Below, one piece after another: positions 1-6,232 of a stretch of 14,779 nt of DNA. Source of the DNA: JACQHJ01 sp038063075 (GTDB lineage: Bacteria; Patescibacteriota; Microgenomatia; Levybacterales; UBA12049); the NCBI GenBank assembly GCA_038063075.1, contig JBBTVW010000033.1, positions 1-14,779 of the forward strand, given 5' to 3'. Numbering within the stretch: the first letter of the stretch is position 1; each line of letters starts with the position of its first letter. The notes under the pieces are model-generated. The model made no database searches, was not told the DNA's origin, and saw only the letters and a list, made by a program, of their open reading frames with translations. Both the position numbers and the translations under genes were made by a program.

Positions 1-516
1 AGTTTTTAGCTTAAGGGATGTAAAAGCAACCTTCCCTTCTTTTGAAAAAATATTATACTCATTGCCTATAACAAAGCCAGGTCTTGTTCCTTTAACATTG
101 CCTTCCTCTGCGACCTTTATTTCTGCATCTGGATATGAAGCATTAATTTGCTTTTCGATCATATCCCTATACTTATTAGGAGTATAAATATAGAAACGGA
201 TATCGCCTGGCATACCAACTATTTCAAATGAGATTGGGTATCTGTATTTTAGAAATGCGAATCTTCCACTTGGCTTTATTCCAGCTAGTGCTGCAAAAAA
301 CTGCTCTGCGGCATCTATTTTAATTTCGTTTTCCCTGGGCAGTGCTATTTGAAGCAAAGTTGAATCTAGGGATTTTTTCTCTCTTTCTTTATTCCTATGC
401 CAAATTACCCAAAGATATCCAAAACCAATTAAAAAGACACTTGTTACAATAAGTAAAATTGCAGAAACAACTAGTATTAAAACCAAGTTAGTAAAATTAA
501 AAATAAAGTTTTCCAT
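1..516 (-). CDS. Type IV secretion-like ATPase, N-terminal part (cut by window edge)
   Basis: An open frame of 172 codons runs from ATG at 516 to the window edge with no stop, so only the N-terminus is visible. Residues about 9-40 form one long hydrophobic membrane segment, followed by a basic stretch (HRNKEREKKS). A soluble region then carries LPRENEIKIDAAEQFFAAL and MPGDIRFYIYTPNKYRDMIE. From memory this layout matches the N-terminal domain (DUF8128-type) of Patescibacteria proteins that continue into a VirD4/TraM-like or HerA-like ATPase of type IV secretion or DNA transfer machinery. The ATPase part lies outside the window, so Walker motifs cannot be checked. The start is 3 bases after the previous stop, so the two genes are probably co-transcribed. 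A purine-rich stretch (GGAAGGGAAG) lies about 10 bases before the ATG and could act as a ribosome site. Confidence 0.75.
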   Translation of the reverse strand, partial: MENFIFNFTNLVLILVVSAILLIVTSVFLIGFGYLWVIWHRNKEREKKSLDSTLLQIALPRENEIKIDAAEQFFAALAGIKPSGRFAFLKYRYPISFEIVGMPGDIRFYIYTPNKYRDMIEKQINASYPDAEIKVAEEGNVKGTRPGFVIGNEYNIFSKEGKVAFTSLKLKT

Positions 517-519
517 TTT

Positions 520-954
520 TTATACAACTTCCCTTCCCATTATTTTACCGTGTACTTTTCTTAAGTTTTTAAGTATTAATGTAGCAAAACCAAAAATAGA
601 GGGAAGAAAATAAGCTTGCTCAACATGTTCTGTTAAGTCAAGACTATTTTTATATTTATTAACTACACCTTGAGCCTCTCTTTGGTCTAAAGGCTCTATT
701 GTAATTTTAGGTTCCAAGTTTGGGACAGTACTTTCAAGTGAAGGCTTAACTCCAATTTGTTGGTGATCTACTGTCAGCACAGGATTATCTGAAACGGTTT
801 TAATACCAACTGCTTCCATTTCTTTATCTAAAACTGGAGGTTTTTCAGAATGAACTACAAAGTCTGAAACAGGCCTTTCTACCTCCTTACCTATAGAAGG
901 AGTTATTAAGGTCTGAGGTTGTACTTTTTGATTTGGATCATTAGTATTATCCAT
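520..954 (-). CDS. Uncharacterised 144-residue protein upstream of the secretion ATPase
   Basis: I do not recognise this protein. Residues 1 to about 95 are polar and rich in Pro, Val, Glu, Asp and Gln, with no cysteine, and look disordered. The last 40 or so residues include EHVEQAYFLPSIFGFATLIL followed by a basic end (KNLRKVHGKIMGREVV), which could be an amphipathic or membrane-associating helix. There is no signal peptide. A good promoter sits immediately upstream and its -10 box is 8 bases from the ATG. The secretion-like ATPase gene begins 3 bases after the stop. The position suggests a small accessory protein of that system, possibly a tether, but this is inference from adjacency only. 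The frame is intact and the start is set by the promoter spacing. Confidence 0.7.
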   Translation of the reverse strand: MDNTNDPNQKVQPQTLITPSIGKEVERPVSDFVVHSEKPPVLDKEMEAVGIKTVSDNPVLTVDHQQIGVKPSLESTVPNLEPKITIEPLDQREAQGVVNKYKNSLDLTEHVEQAYFLPSIFGFATLILKNLRKVHGKIMGREVV

Positions 955-962
955 ATGTAATT

Positions 963-991
963 ATCATAGCATTTTGACTAGAAGAGGACAA
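963..991 (-). promoter_or_regulatory. Sigma-70-type promoter for the 144-residue gene and secretion ATPase
   Basis: On the minus strand TTGTCC (986-991, 4 of 6 to TTGACA) is followed by a 17-base spacer and TATGAT (963-968, 5 of 6 to TATAAT). Only 8 bases lie between the -10 box and the ATG at 954, so transcription should begin at or within about 3 bases of the start codon, giving a leaderless or nearly leaderless mRNA. It occupies the 66-base gap after the zinc-ribbon gene. Confidence 0.6.
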
Positions 992-1020
992 TTAAATTAA
1001 CCTTATAAATCTTTTACAAA

Positions 1021-1158
1021 TTATTTGCCACCGCCACAGTCTGGACACTTAGTTAATTTACCACTTATTACCAAAGGAAGCTCAATATCATCAGGCTCCC
1101 AACCACAATTTTTACATTTTATTTTAAAACAAACTTCACAATCTTTTTCTTTTTTCAT
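1021..1158 (-). CDS. 45-residue zinc-ribbon-like protein
   Basis: A short frame from ATG at 1158 to TAA encodes 45 residues. Six of these are cysteines in three CxxC pairs: C7/C10, C15/C18 and C38/C41. The second pair (CKNCGW) and third pair (KCPDCGGG) are 20 residues apart, as in a small zinc ribbon. The first pair (CEVC) is extra. The start follows the stop of the 402-residue gene after only 4 bases, in the same direction, so it probably shares that riboswitch-controlled transcript. No Shine-Dalgarno is visible, which points to translational coupling. The cysteine spacing is strong evidence that this is a real gene despite its size. Function is unknown. A zinc-binding adaptor or nucleic-acid-binding ribbon is plausible. 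Confidence 0.72.
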   Translation of the reverse strand: MKKEKDCEVCFKIKCKNCGWEPDDIELPLVISGKLTKCPDCGGGK

Positions 1159-1162
1159 AATT

Positions 1163-2371
1163 TTAGGCTGCTTGAACTGCTTGCTCTGAGGCATCTATTG
1201 AATCATTGCAGCGCTCACAGACAAAACAAGGACCACAAGGAACATCTCTTTGACATAATCTGCAAGGGCCAGCTTCATTAAATTCAAAATCTCTTTGTTT
1301 TGTAGAGCCTTTTTTAGCTACGGATTTAATACTTCTAAAAATATCATTACTTTCTGTTTTTCCACTAGATCCACAACTTCCCCTTACTTTAGGAGGAGGA
1401 GCAATATATCTTTTAACCAGCAACGCTTGTGCAAGGGTTGGGAGTTGATAATCTGTTAAATAAACCACGTTTCCCTTAGCATACTCACTTTCATATTTTT
1501 GCCTAAGTTCTATAGCTAAATTTTCTACTACGTGCAGTGCTAAATGCTGCTCTTCTTCTGTACCATTAAGGGCTACCTGGGCATATTCATTAATTACACT
1601 ACTTAAATTACCCCTAATTCTATCAAACACCCTACCTCCTTCTTTATTTTTTATTTCAAAATTACCATGAATAAACTCTTTAACCCTATCTGGCTCAACA
1701 TCTATAACCTTAGGAGACCTTAAGAAATCTTCTGCTACTAAAAATTCTTCTCCACCAAAAAGAGCATCTTTAGCCGTGTTAAAATCAGCAATTTTTGGAT
1801 CATCAACTCTTATAGCTGTCATTTGCAAAACATTACCATTTCTTTTTCCCACATAAGCAAAGCCATACTTTCCGTATCCATCTTCTTCTGCCCCTTGGGG
1901 ACTAAACCAAACAACTGTTCCATTAGGATTTTCTCTAATTTGATCTGTTAAACTGACTAAACCCTCTAACTCAGCTCTTTCTCTTGACGAACTTAATCCA
2001 TCTTGATTTCTAACCTCTATTGCTTTCCTTGCTTTATCTATCATTGAGTCACCACTTGCTGGATCAACTAAAACGCCGTCAACTACGTCTAGAGTGTAGT
2101 TAAATTCTGCAACCTCAAGTCTGTATTCTGCTATATAGGAAACAACATCGTCTTCTATTTGTCTTCTTGTTGCTCCTTGATAAAATTCATGCCTAAAAGC
2201 TTGAGCTTCACTTCTTTGAGAAATCCTTCTAGTACTAATATCAACTACTTCTGCTAACTGAGGCCTATTTGAAGATTGTGTATCAAGTTTTAGGGCATTA
2301 TTGCCAATAGTTGTAACCCCTTGGGGTCTTTTAAAATTAATAACATTTGCTGTATTTCTTTCTTTACTCAT
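1163..2371 (-). CDS. Uncharacterised 402-residue protein with C-terminal cysteine cluster, riboswitch-controlled
   Basis: No named family is recognised, though the central stretch (about residues 148-190, around TVVWFSPQG and YGKYGFAYVG) resembles hypothetical proteins I associate with Patescibacteria. Three parts are visible. Residues 1-60 are polar, Arg/Gln/Ser-rich and probably flexible. Residues 60-325 look like a folded alpha/beta region with no membrane segment or signal peptide. The tail (residues 330-402) has six clustered cysteines, C370, C373, C379, C382, C385 and C388 (CxxC-x5-CxxCxxCxxC), plus C333, which suggests a zinc or iron-sulfur site. The start is supported by a strong Shine-Dalgarno (AGAGGAG) 7 bases before ATG, the clearest one in the window. 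A cobalamin riboswitch and a switchable hairpin lie directly upstream. A 45-residue zinc-ribbon gene follows after 4 bases. A cytoplasmic role linked to B12 status is inferred from position only. Confidence 0.8.
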   Translation of the reverse strand: MSKERNTANVINFKRPQGVTTIGNNALKLDTQSSNRPQLAEVVDISTRRISQRSEAQAFRHEFYQGATRRQIEDDVVSYIAEYRLEVAEFNYTLDVVDGVLVDPASGDSMIDKARKAIEVRNQDGLSSSRERAELEGLVSLTDQIRENPNGTVVWFSPQGAEEDGYGKYGFAYVGKRNGNVLQMTAIRVDDPKIADFNTAKDALFGGEEFLVAEDFLRSPKVIDVEPDRVKEFIHGNFEIKNKEGGRVFDRIRGNLSSVINEYAQVALNGTEEEQHLALHVVENLAIELRQKYESEYAKGNVVYLTDYQLPTLAQALLVKRYIAPPPKVRGSCGSSGKTESNDIFRSIKSVAKKGSTKQRDFEFNEAGPCRLCQRDVPCGPCFVCERCNDSIDASEQAVQAA

Positions 2372-2406
2372 AAAAAAACTCCTCTAAATCTTTCGAGAAG
2401 TTTTTT
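2372..2406 (-). terminator. Intrinsic terminator that also hides the Shine-Dalgarno of the 402-residue gene
   Basis: In the minus-strand RNA, AAAAAACUUCUC (2406-2395) pairs with GAGGAGUUUUUU (2384-2373) across the loop GAAAGAUUUA (2394-2385), ending in a run of seven U immediately before the AUG. The single imperfect pair is G-U in this orientation but would be an A-C mismatch in plus-strand RNA, which favours minus-strand function. The 3' arm contains the ribosome site of the downstream gene. The element could therefore attenuate transcription, block translation, or end the nrd transcript. Confidence 0.6.
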
Positions 2407-2461
2407 GTATAAAAAATACACTTCTTGCTCGGAAGATTTATTTATCCCAAAACTTTGGGAA
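2372..2461 (-). promoter_or_regulatory. Riboswitch expression platform with competing hairpins
   Basis: Read as minus-strand RNA, three elements follow the aptamer. First is a small hairpin, UCCCAA-AGUU-UUGGGA (about 2445-2460). Second is a long hairpin in which AAAUCUUCCGAG (2439-2428) pairs with CUCGAAAGAUUU (2397-2386) with one mismatch, with further inner pairing such as GUAU/AUAC. The third is described separately as a terminator; it uses the same CUC and its loop overlaps the second partner, so the two long hairpins exclude each other. The Shine-Dalgarno GAGGAG is free in the second state and paired in the third. This is a plausible on/off switch. Which state the ligand favours cannot be told from the sequence. 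Confidence 0.6.
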
Positions 2462-2518
2462 CGGGGCTCTGACTTTAACAGTTGCGGCACAGCGTAGGAA
2501 TCTCACCCACTTCACCCG
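2462..2518 (-). promoter_or_regulatory. Cobalamin (B12) riboswitch aptamer, compact form
   Basis: Minus-strand RNA from 2518 shows the cobalamin riboswitch core in order: a GGGUGAA element, GGGUGAGAUUCC, GCUGUGCCGCAACUGU (the B12 box, consensus GCnGnnCCGCnACUGU), then AAGUCAGAGCCC, closed by CGGG/CCCG pairing at the ends. The order and spacing match the family consensus (GGUGnnAnUCC ... CCGCnACUGU ... AGUCAG). It is only about 57 bases long because the peripheral arm between ACUGU and AGUCAG is reduced to two or three bases. It begins five or six bases after the adenosyltransferase stop codon and leads into the hairpin platform and the 402-residue gene. Family membership is inferred by eye; a covariance search would settle it. 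Confidence 0.82.
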
Positions 2519-2523
2519 AAAAA

Positions 2524-3072
2524 TTACTCTCTACTTTTCCAAAGTAACTCTTTATTTTTTTCTTTGTAATTTATATCTCTTGCATACATAAAAAGCAAAT
2601 CCGAAAGTCTATTTAAGAAAACAATAATATCTTTATTGACTTTTTCCCTTTCTGATAACTCTACTACTCTTCTTTCCGCTCGTCTTACCAATGTTCTTGC
2701 AAAATGTAAATTTGAACCTACTGTTCCTCCACCTGGCAAAATAAAATTCTCAAGTTTTGGCAGTTTTTTAGTCAATAAATCAATTTCTGATTCAAATTCT
2801 AAAACTCTTTTATTTAAATAATCTGATAAATTCTTATTTTTATATCCAGATTGAGAAGCAAGAGATGCTCCTGTCTCAAATAAATCTTTTTGAATAAGGA
2901 TTATTTTATCTTTAAGTTTTTTATCTTTATTAAATGATAAAACTACTCCTAAATAACTATTTAATTCATCTATTGTTCCATATGCGTTAACACGAAGACT
3001 GCCTTTAGAAACAGTTTTTCCTGCATAAAGTGATGTTTTCCCTTTATCTCCAAATTTTGTATAAATTGACAT
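2524..3072 (-). CDS. pduO: ATP:cob(I)alamin adenosyltransferase, PduO type
   Basis: This enzyme transfers the adenosyl group of ATP to reduced cobalamin, making the adenosylcobalamin used by the class II ribonucleotide reductase encoded just upstream. The ATG at 3070-3072 is chosen because MSIYTKFGDKGKTSLYAG is the usual N-terminus. It gives 182 residues, normal for the family, and starts one base after the nrdJ stop. A longer reading from 3162 only adds 30 residues that overlap nrdJ. Family motifs are all present: TKFGDKGKTSL (ATP-binding loop), RVNAYGTIDELNSYLG, FILPGGG, HFARTLVRRAERRV and LNRLSDLLFMYARD. No B12 synthesis genes are nearby, so the corrinoid is presumably salvaged. The riboswitch aptamer starts right after its stop codon. 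Confidence 0.93.
   Translation of the reverse strand: MSIYTKFGDKGKTSLYAGKTVSKGSLRVNAYGTIDELNSYLGVVLSFNKDKKLKDKIILIQKDLFETGASLASQSGYKNKNLSDYLNKRVLEFESEIDLLTKKLPKLENFILPGGGTVGSNLHFARTLVRRAERRVVELSEREKVNKDIIVFLNRLSDLLFMYARDINYKEKNKELLWKSRE
2570..2598 (-). promoter_or_regulatory. Weak candidate promoter for the riboswitch transcript
   Basis: Inside the end of the adenosyltransferase gene, TTGCTT (2593-2598, 3 of 6 to consensus) is followed by 17 bases and TATAAA (2570-2575). It would start RNA about 45 bases before the aptamer. The match is weak; the aptamer could instead be reached only by read-through from the nrdR promoter. Confidence 0.25.
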
Positions 3073-3073
3073 A

Positions 3074-5524
3074 TTAACACTCGGAGTAACCACAAGAGTA
3101 GCATTTCTTGCAACCTTCTTCGTAAGCAAGAGTTGCTCCTCCACATTCGGGGCAGATATCATAAAGTCCAGTTGATGTTCCCTGAGTTACTGACAAATCA
3201 CCAGATGGTGCTTGAAGAGTTAATTGTTCTAATTTTACAATCTCTTCTTTTACTCCTTCTATCTTTTCTGCATCAACTGGAATATGAGTTATTGCTTTTC
3301 CATTCAAATGACCGTTACCATTAGTAAGCCCATTTCCATTTGAGTGCCCATTAGTTAATTTTTTATCCTCTACTACTCCATTTACTCTAAACTCAAAATG
3401 TTTAGATAATACTTTAGCAACAGCATCCGGAAGAGATCTTACTCTATTTTCTCCAAAACCAACACTTCTTGCTCCTCCAATTCCAACTATTTGAGCTACA
3501 ACCTGTCTCATTCTCTCTCTTTGGCTAACTTGTCCATTTATTCTTAAAGATAAAGAAATCATTCTACCAAGTGCATCAGCCATTGCTGCAACATCAGATC
3601 CTGATTTACCAACTGTTATAAAAACTTCAAAAGGCTGTTTATTCTCATCATGATTAATTGTTATATATGTTTTACCAACAGGTGTTTCTGTTCCATACGT
3701 AACACCTTCAACCATCATTGGTCTTGGAATAACAGGAAGTGTAGCTGTAGTAGATGGAATTACTACTTTTGCTTCTTCTTTTTTATCTTCTTTTCTTGAT
3801 AAAACACCTTCTCTTGATCCATCTCTCATATAAGTAATACCTTTAAGACCCATATCAAAAGCCATTTCATAAAGCCTTTTAACATCATCAACTGTATGTG
3901 TCTTAGGTGCATTTACTGTTTTTGAAATTGATGAATCAATATAATCTTGGGCTACCGCTTGCACCTTAATATGTTCCTCAGGTGTTAAATCATTGGCAGA
4001 AACAAAATAGGCTGGTTTTTGTTTATTTGGATTTTGTTTTTTCCATTCTTCAAATAATGGATGATACATTTGATGCTCTCCAAGTCTATCTCTTCTAATA
4101 AACTCGAACTCATAAACTGGCTCAACTCCAGATGAAACACCTGAGATAAGAGAAGTTGTTCCTGTTGGAGCAATTGTAAGAAGTACTGCATTTCTAATTC
4201 CTTGTTTGTATACCTTTTGTTTTATTTCTTCAGGAAGTTTTTTAATATGCCAACCTTTTTGATATTTATCTCTGTTATATTTTGGAAAACTTCCTTTCTC
4301 TAAAGCAATATCGCTTGATGCAATGTATGCATTATCTCTTAATGTCTTAAATATTTTTTCAATAACTGGAAGAGAATCCTCTGCTCCATACTTTACTTCC
4401 ATTTTAATTAATGCATCAGCAAGTCCTAATATTCCAAGACCAGTTCTTCTAATATCTTTTGCAACTTTTTCGTTTTCTTTATAGAAGTAATGAGTATCAT
4501 CAATGACGTTATCTAAAAATCTCATAGCAACTCTTACATCTTTACCAAAGTTTTCATAATCAAATTCTTTTTTGTTTACATAAGCTGCAAGATTCATAGC
4601 TCCAAGATTACAAACTGCCCATGGAGAAAGAGGTTGTTCTCCACAAGGATTTGTAGCTGTTAATGTTTCAAAGTACCATGTATTTGATCTTTTATTTGAT
4701 CTATCTAAGAAGTGAAGCCCTGGCTCTGCTGATCTCCATGCAGCTTGGCAAATTAAATCCCAAAGATATTTTGCTTTAACTGTTTTGACAACTTTAACTT
4801 TTCCTCCCATTTTCTTCCAAGCATCCATATCTCCAGTCCATTTTTTATCATATTTCTTATCATCTAAATCTGCAAAAATTAAATCCCAGTTGGCGTCTTT
4901 TTTTACTGCTTCCATAAAAGCATCTGAGAGACAAACTGATAGATTTGCTCCATTTATTTTAGTTAAATCTTGCTTAACTGTAATAAACTCTTCAATATCT
5001 GGATGCCAATCATGAAGCATTAACATCAAAGCTCCTCTTCTTGATCCTCCTTGTTGAACAATGTCTTTTGTAGCAAGAGAGTATAATTCTGCCCAATTTA
5101 GAGGTCCTGAAGAAAATCCATTTACTTTTTTAACTCTTGATCCACGAGGTCTTAAAGAAGAAAGATTAAGACCAACTCCACCACCGTGAGCCATAATTTC
5201 AATCATTTGAGTTAGGTTTTGCATTATTCCACCTCTTGAATCTGGAGGATTTGGAATAACAAAACAGTTGTAATATGTAACATCAAAACCAGTTCCTGCT
5301 CCTGCTAAAATTCTTCCTCCTGGAAGGAACTTAAATCCATTCATTACATCAAAGAATTTCTTCTCCCACTTTTTCCTATCCTTTGCTTTTTCAACTCCTG
5401 CAATTCCTTTAGCAACCCTTTTCCACATTTCATCTGGAGTTTTTTCCATTGGGTTTCCTTTTATATCTTTTAAGGAATACCTGTCTAAAAATACTTTTTG
5501 TCTTATTCCATCAAGTTTTGTCAT
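3074..5524 (-). CDS. nrdJ: Adenosylcobalamin-dependent (class II) ribonucleotide reductase
   Basis: It reduces ribonucleotides to deoxyribonucleotides using a thiyl radical generated from adenosylcobalamin. The protein has 816 residues. Visible landmarks are C87 (NCFVIPNP), GGGVGLNLSSLRPRGS (114-129), GSRRGALMLML (160-170), the active-site loop NPCGE (292-296, with radical C294 and E296), C305 and the phosphate-binding APTGTTSLISG (452-462). A TSCPD-type domain spans about 605-710. An Asn/Gly/His-rich linker (724-742) leads to a C-terminal tail with C791, C794, C805 and C808 (zinc-ribbon-like) and C811/C816 (CGYSEC), the expected redox shuttle pair. There is no N-terminal ATP-cone. The gene starts one base after nrdR and ends one base before the adenosyltransferase, so the three form one operon. 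No Shine-Dalgarno is seen, suggesting translational coupling. Confidence 0.95.
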   Translation of the reverse strand: MTKLDGIRQKVFLDRYSLKDIKGNPMEKTPDEMWKRVAKGIAGVEKAKDRKKWEKKFFDVMNGFKFLPGGRILAGAGTGFDVTYYNCFVIPNPPDSRGGIMQNLTQMIEIMAHGGGVGLNLSSLRPRGSRVKKVNGFSSGPLNWAELYSLATKDIVQQGGSRRGALMLMLHDWHPDIEEFITVKQDLTKINGANLSVCLSDAFMEAVKKDANWDLIFADLDDKKYDKKWTGDMDAWKKMGGKVKVVKTVKAKYLWDLICQAAWRSAEPGLHFLDRSNKRSNTWYFETLTATNPCGEQPLSPWAVCNLGAMNLAAYVNKKEFDYENFGKDVRVAMRFLDNVIDDTHYFYKENEKVAKDIRRTGLGILGLADALIKMEVKYGAEDSLPVIEKIFKTLRDNAYIASSDIALEKGSFPKYNRDKYQKGWHIKKLPEEIKQKVYKQGIRNAVLLTIAPTGTTSLISGVSSGVEPVYEFEFIRRDRLGEHQMYHPLFEEWKKQNPNKQKPAYFVSANDLTPEEHIKVQAVAQDYIDSSISKTVNAPKTHTVDDVKRLYEMAFDMGLKGITYMRDGSREGVLSRKEDKKEEAKVVIPSTTATLPVIPRPMMVEGVTYGTETPVGKTYITINHDENKQPFEVFITVGKSGSDVAAMADALGRMISLSLRINGQVSQRERMRQVVAQIVGIGGARSVGFGENRVRSLPDAVAKVLSKHFEFRVNGVVEDKKLTNGHSNGNGLTNGNGHLNGKAITHIPVDAEKIEGVKEEIVKLEQLTLQAPSGDLSVTQGTSTGLYDICPECGGATLAYEEGCKKCYSCGYSEC

Positions 5525-5525
5525 A

Positions 5526-5975
5526 TTATTTTATTAATTTTTTTACTTCTTTCTCAAAATCTTCTACGTCTACAAATCTTTTAAATACACTGGAAAATCT
5601 TATATACGCTACTTTATCCAAAGCTTTCAGCCTTGTCGCAACTAATTGTCCTATTCTTTTACTTTCTATTTCAACTGAATCTGCAGTCCTTAGTTCTCTT
5701 TCAATCTCTACTACAATTCTTTCTATGTCTTCAATCGATACCTTTGTCTTTTGACAGGACTGTATTATTCCTCTTTTTAATTTATCTCTGTCAAACTGCT
5801 CTCTTTTTCCATCTTTTTTTATTACTATTAAATGAACGTTTTCTATTCTCTCGTATGTCGTAAACCTTTTATTGCATTTTGTACATTCTCTTCTTCTTCT
5901 AATAGTTTCAAGGTCTTCGCTGTCTCTTGTCTCTACTACTTCTGTTTCTTTGCTTCCGCAATATGGACACTTCAT
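5526..5975 (-). CDS. nrdR: Transcriptional repressor NrdR
   Basis: NrdR represses ribonucleotide reductase genes when ATP/dATP binding signals enough deoxynucleotides. The 149-residue length is typical. The N-terminal zinc ribbon shows C3, C6, C31 and C34 (MKCPYCGS and RECTKCNKRFTTYER), followed by the basic ETIRRRREC stretch. Residues about 47-137 form the ATP-cone (LIVIKKDGKREQFDRDKLKRGI ... SSVFKRF), interrupted here only for length. It is the first gene of the nrdR-nrdJ-adenosyltransferase operon and ends one base before nrdJ. The promoter lies about 70 bases upstream and overlaps two palindromes that resemble NrdR boxes, so the repressor probably controls its own operon. Confidence 0.95.
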   Translation of the reverse strand: MKCPYCGSKETEVVETRDSEDLETIRRRRECTKCNKRFTTYERIENVHLIVIKKDGKREQFDRDKLKRGIIQSCQKTKVSIEDIERIVVEIERELRTADSVEIESKRIGQLVATRLKALDKVAYIRFSSVFKRFVDVEDFEKEVKKLIK

Positions 5976-6020
5976 AGCTTTTGTTTGACATCTGGCATAT
6001 ATATAACGGTTTAGTTTAAA

Positions 6021-6067
6021 ACGCTAGATCTAGTGCCAAAAAAATCATATGGCACTAGCACTAAGGT
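6021..6067 (-). promoter_or_regulatory. Two NrdR-box-like operators in the nrdR promoter
   Basis: Minus-strand GCACTAGATCTAGCGT (6036-6021) matches the NrdR box ACACTATATATAGTGT at 12 of 16 positions. A weaker copy, ACCTTAGTGCTAGTGC (6067-6052), matches at 9 of 16. They are 31 bases apart centre to centre, about three helical turns, which is the usual NrdR pair spacing. One sits in the -35/-10 spacer and the other at the predicted start of transcription. A 9-base inverted repeat (CTAGTGCCA, 6030-6038, with TGGCACTAG, 6050-6058) also flanks the -10 box. Confidence 0.6.
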
Positions 6068-6072
6068 GTCAA
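6044..6072 (-). promoter_or_regulatory. Promoter of the nrdR-nrdJ-adenosyltransferase operon
   Basis: A perfect TTGACA (minus strand, 6067-6072) is followed by a 17-base spacer and TATGAT (6044-6049, 5 of 6). Transcription should begin near 6037, leaving a leader of about 62 bases before the nrdR ATG. No Shine-Dalgarno is visible in that leader. This is the strongest promoter match in the window. Confidence 0.75.
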
Positions 6073-6232
6073 CTATAAATTTCTATATCAAAAAGAGTCA
6101 ACATTTTTTTTAGCTTCAATTTTTAAAGAAAATTTTAAAGACCAAATTTATGAATAAGAAAGGTATTCTAAGCCTTAAATAAGTGGTGATTTAGTGAATA
6201 TAAAAAATGCTCTAAAGTGTGTAGGTAAATAG
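6073..6232. other. Intergenic stretch with no recognised feature
   Basis: About 160 AT-rich bases lie between the DUF5667 stop and the nrdR promoter. No frame with gene-like character, clear intrinsic terminator or RNA gene was found. It must contain the 3' end of the DUF5667 transcript. A TTGACT (minus strand, near 6096-6101) with no good -10 partner is the only promoter-like word. Confidence 0.5.

Noticed and set aside
2395..2442. CRISPR-like or mobile-element inverted repeat near 2400
   Set aside because: The repeats are explained by the riboswitch platform hairpins; there are no repeated units, transposase gene or target duplication.
3070..3162. Longer N-terminus for the adenosyltransferase starting at 3162
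   Set aside because: The extra 30 residues overlap the nrdJ tail in another frame and precede the family's normal N-terminus at MSIYTKFGDKG.
6149..6182. Ten-codon plus-strand frame in the nrdR upstream gap
   Set aside because: Too short, no ribosome site or promoter, and no context.
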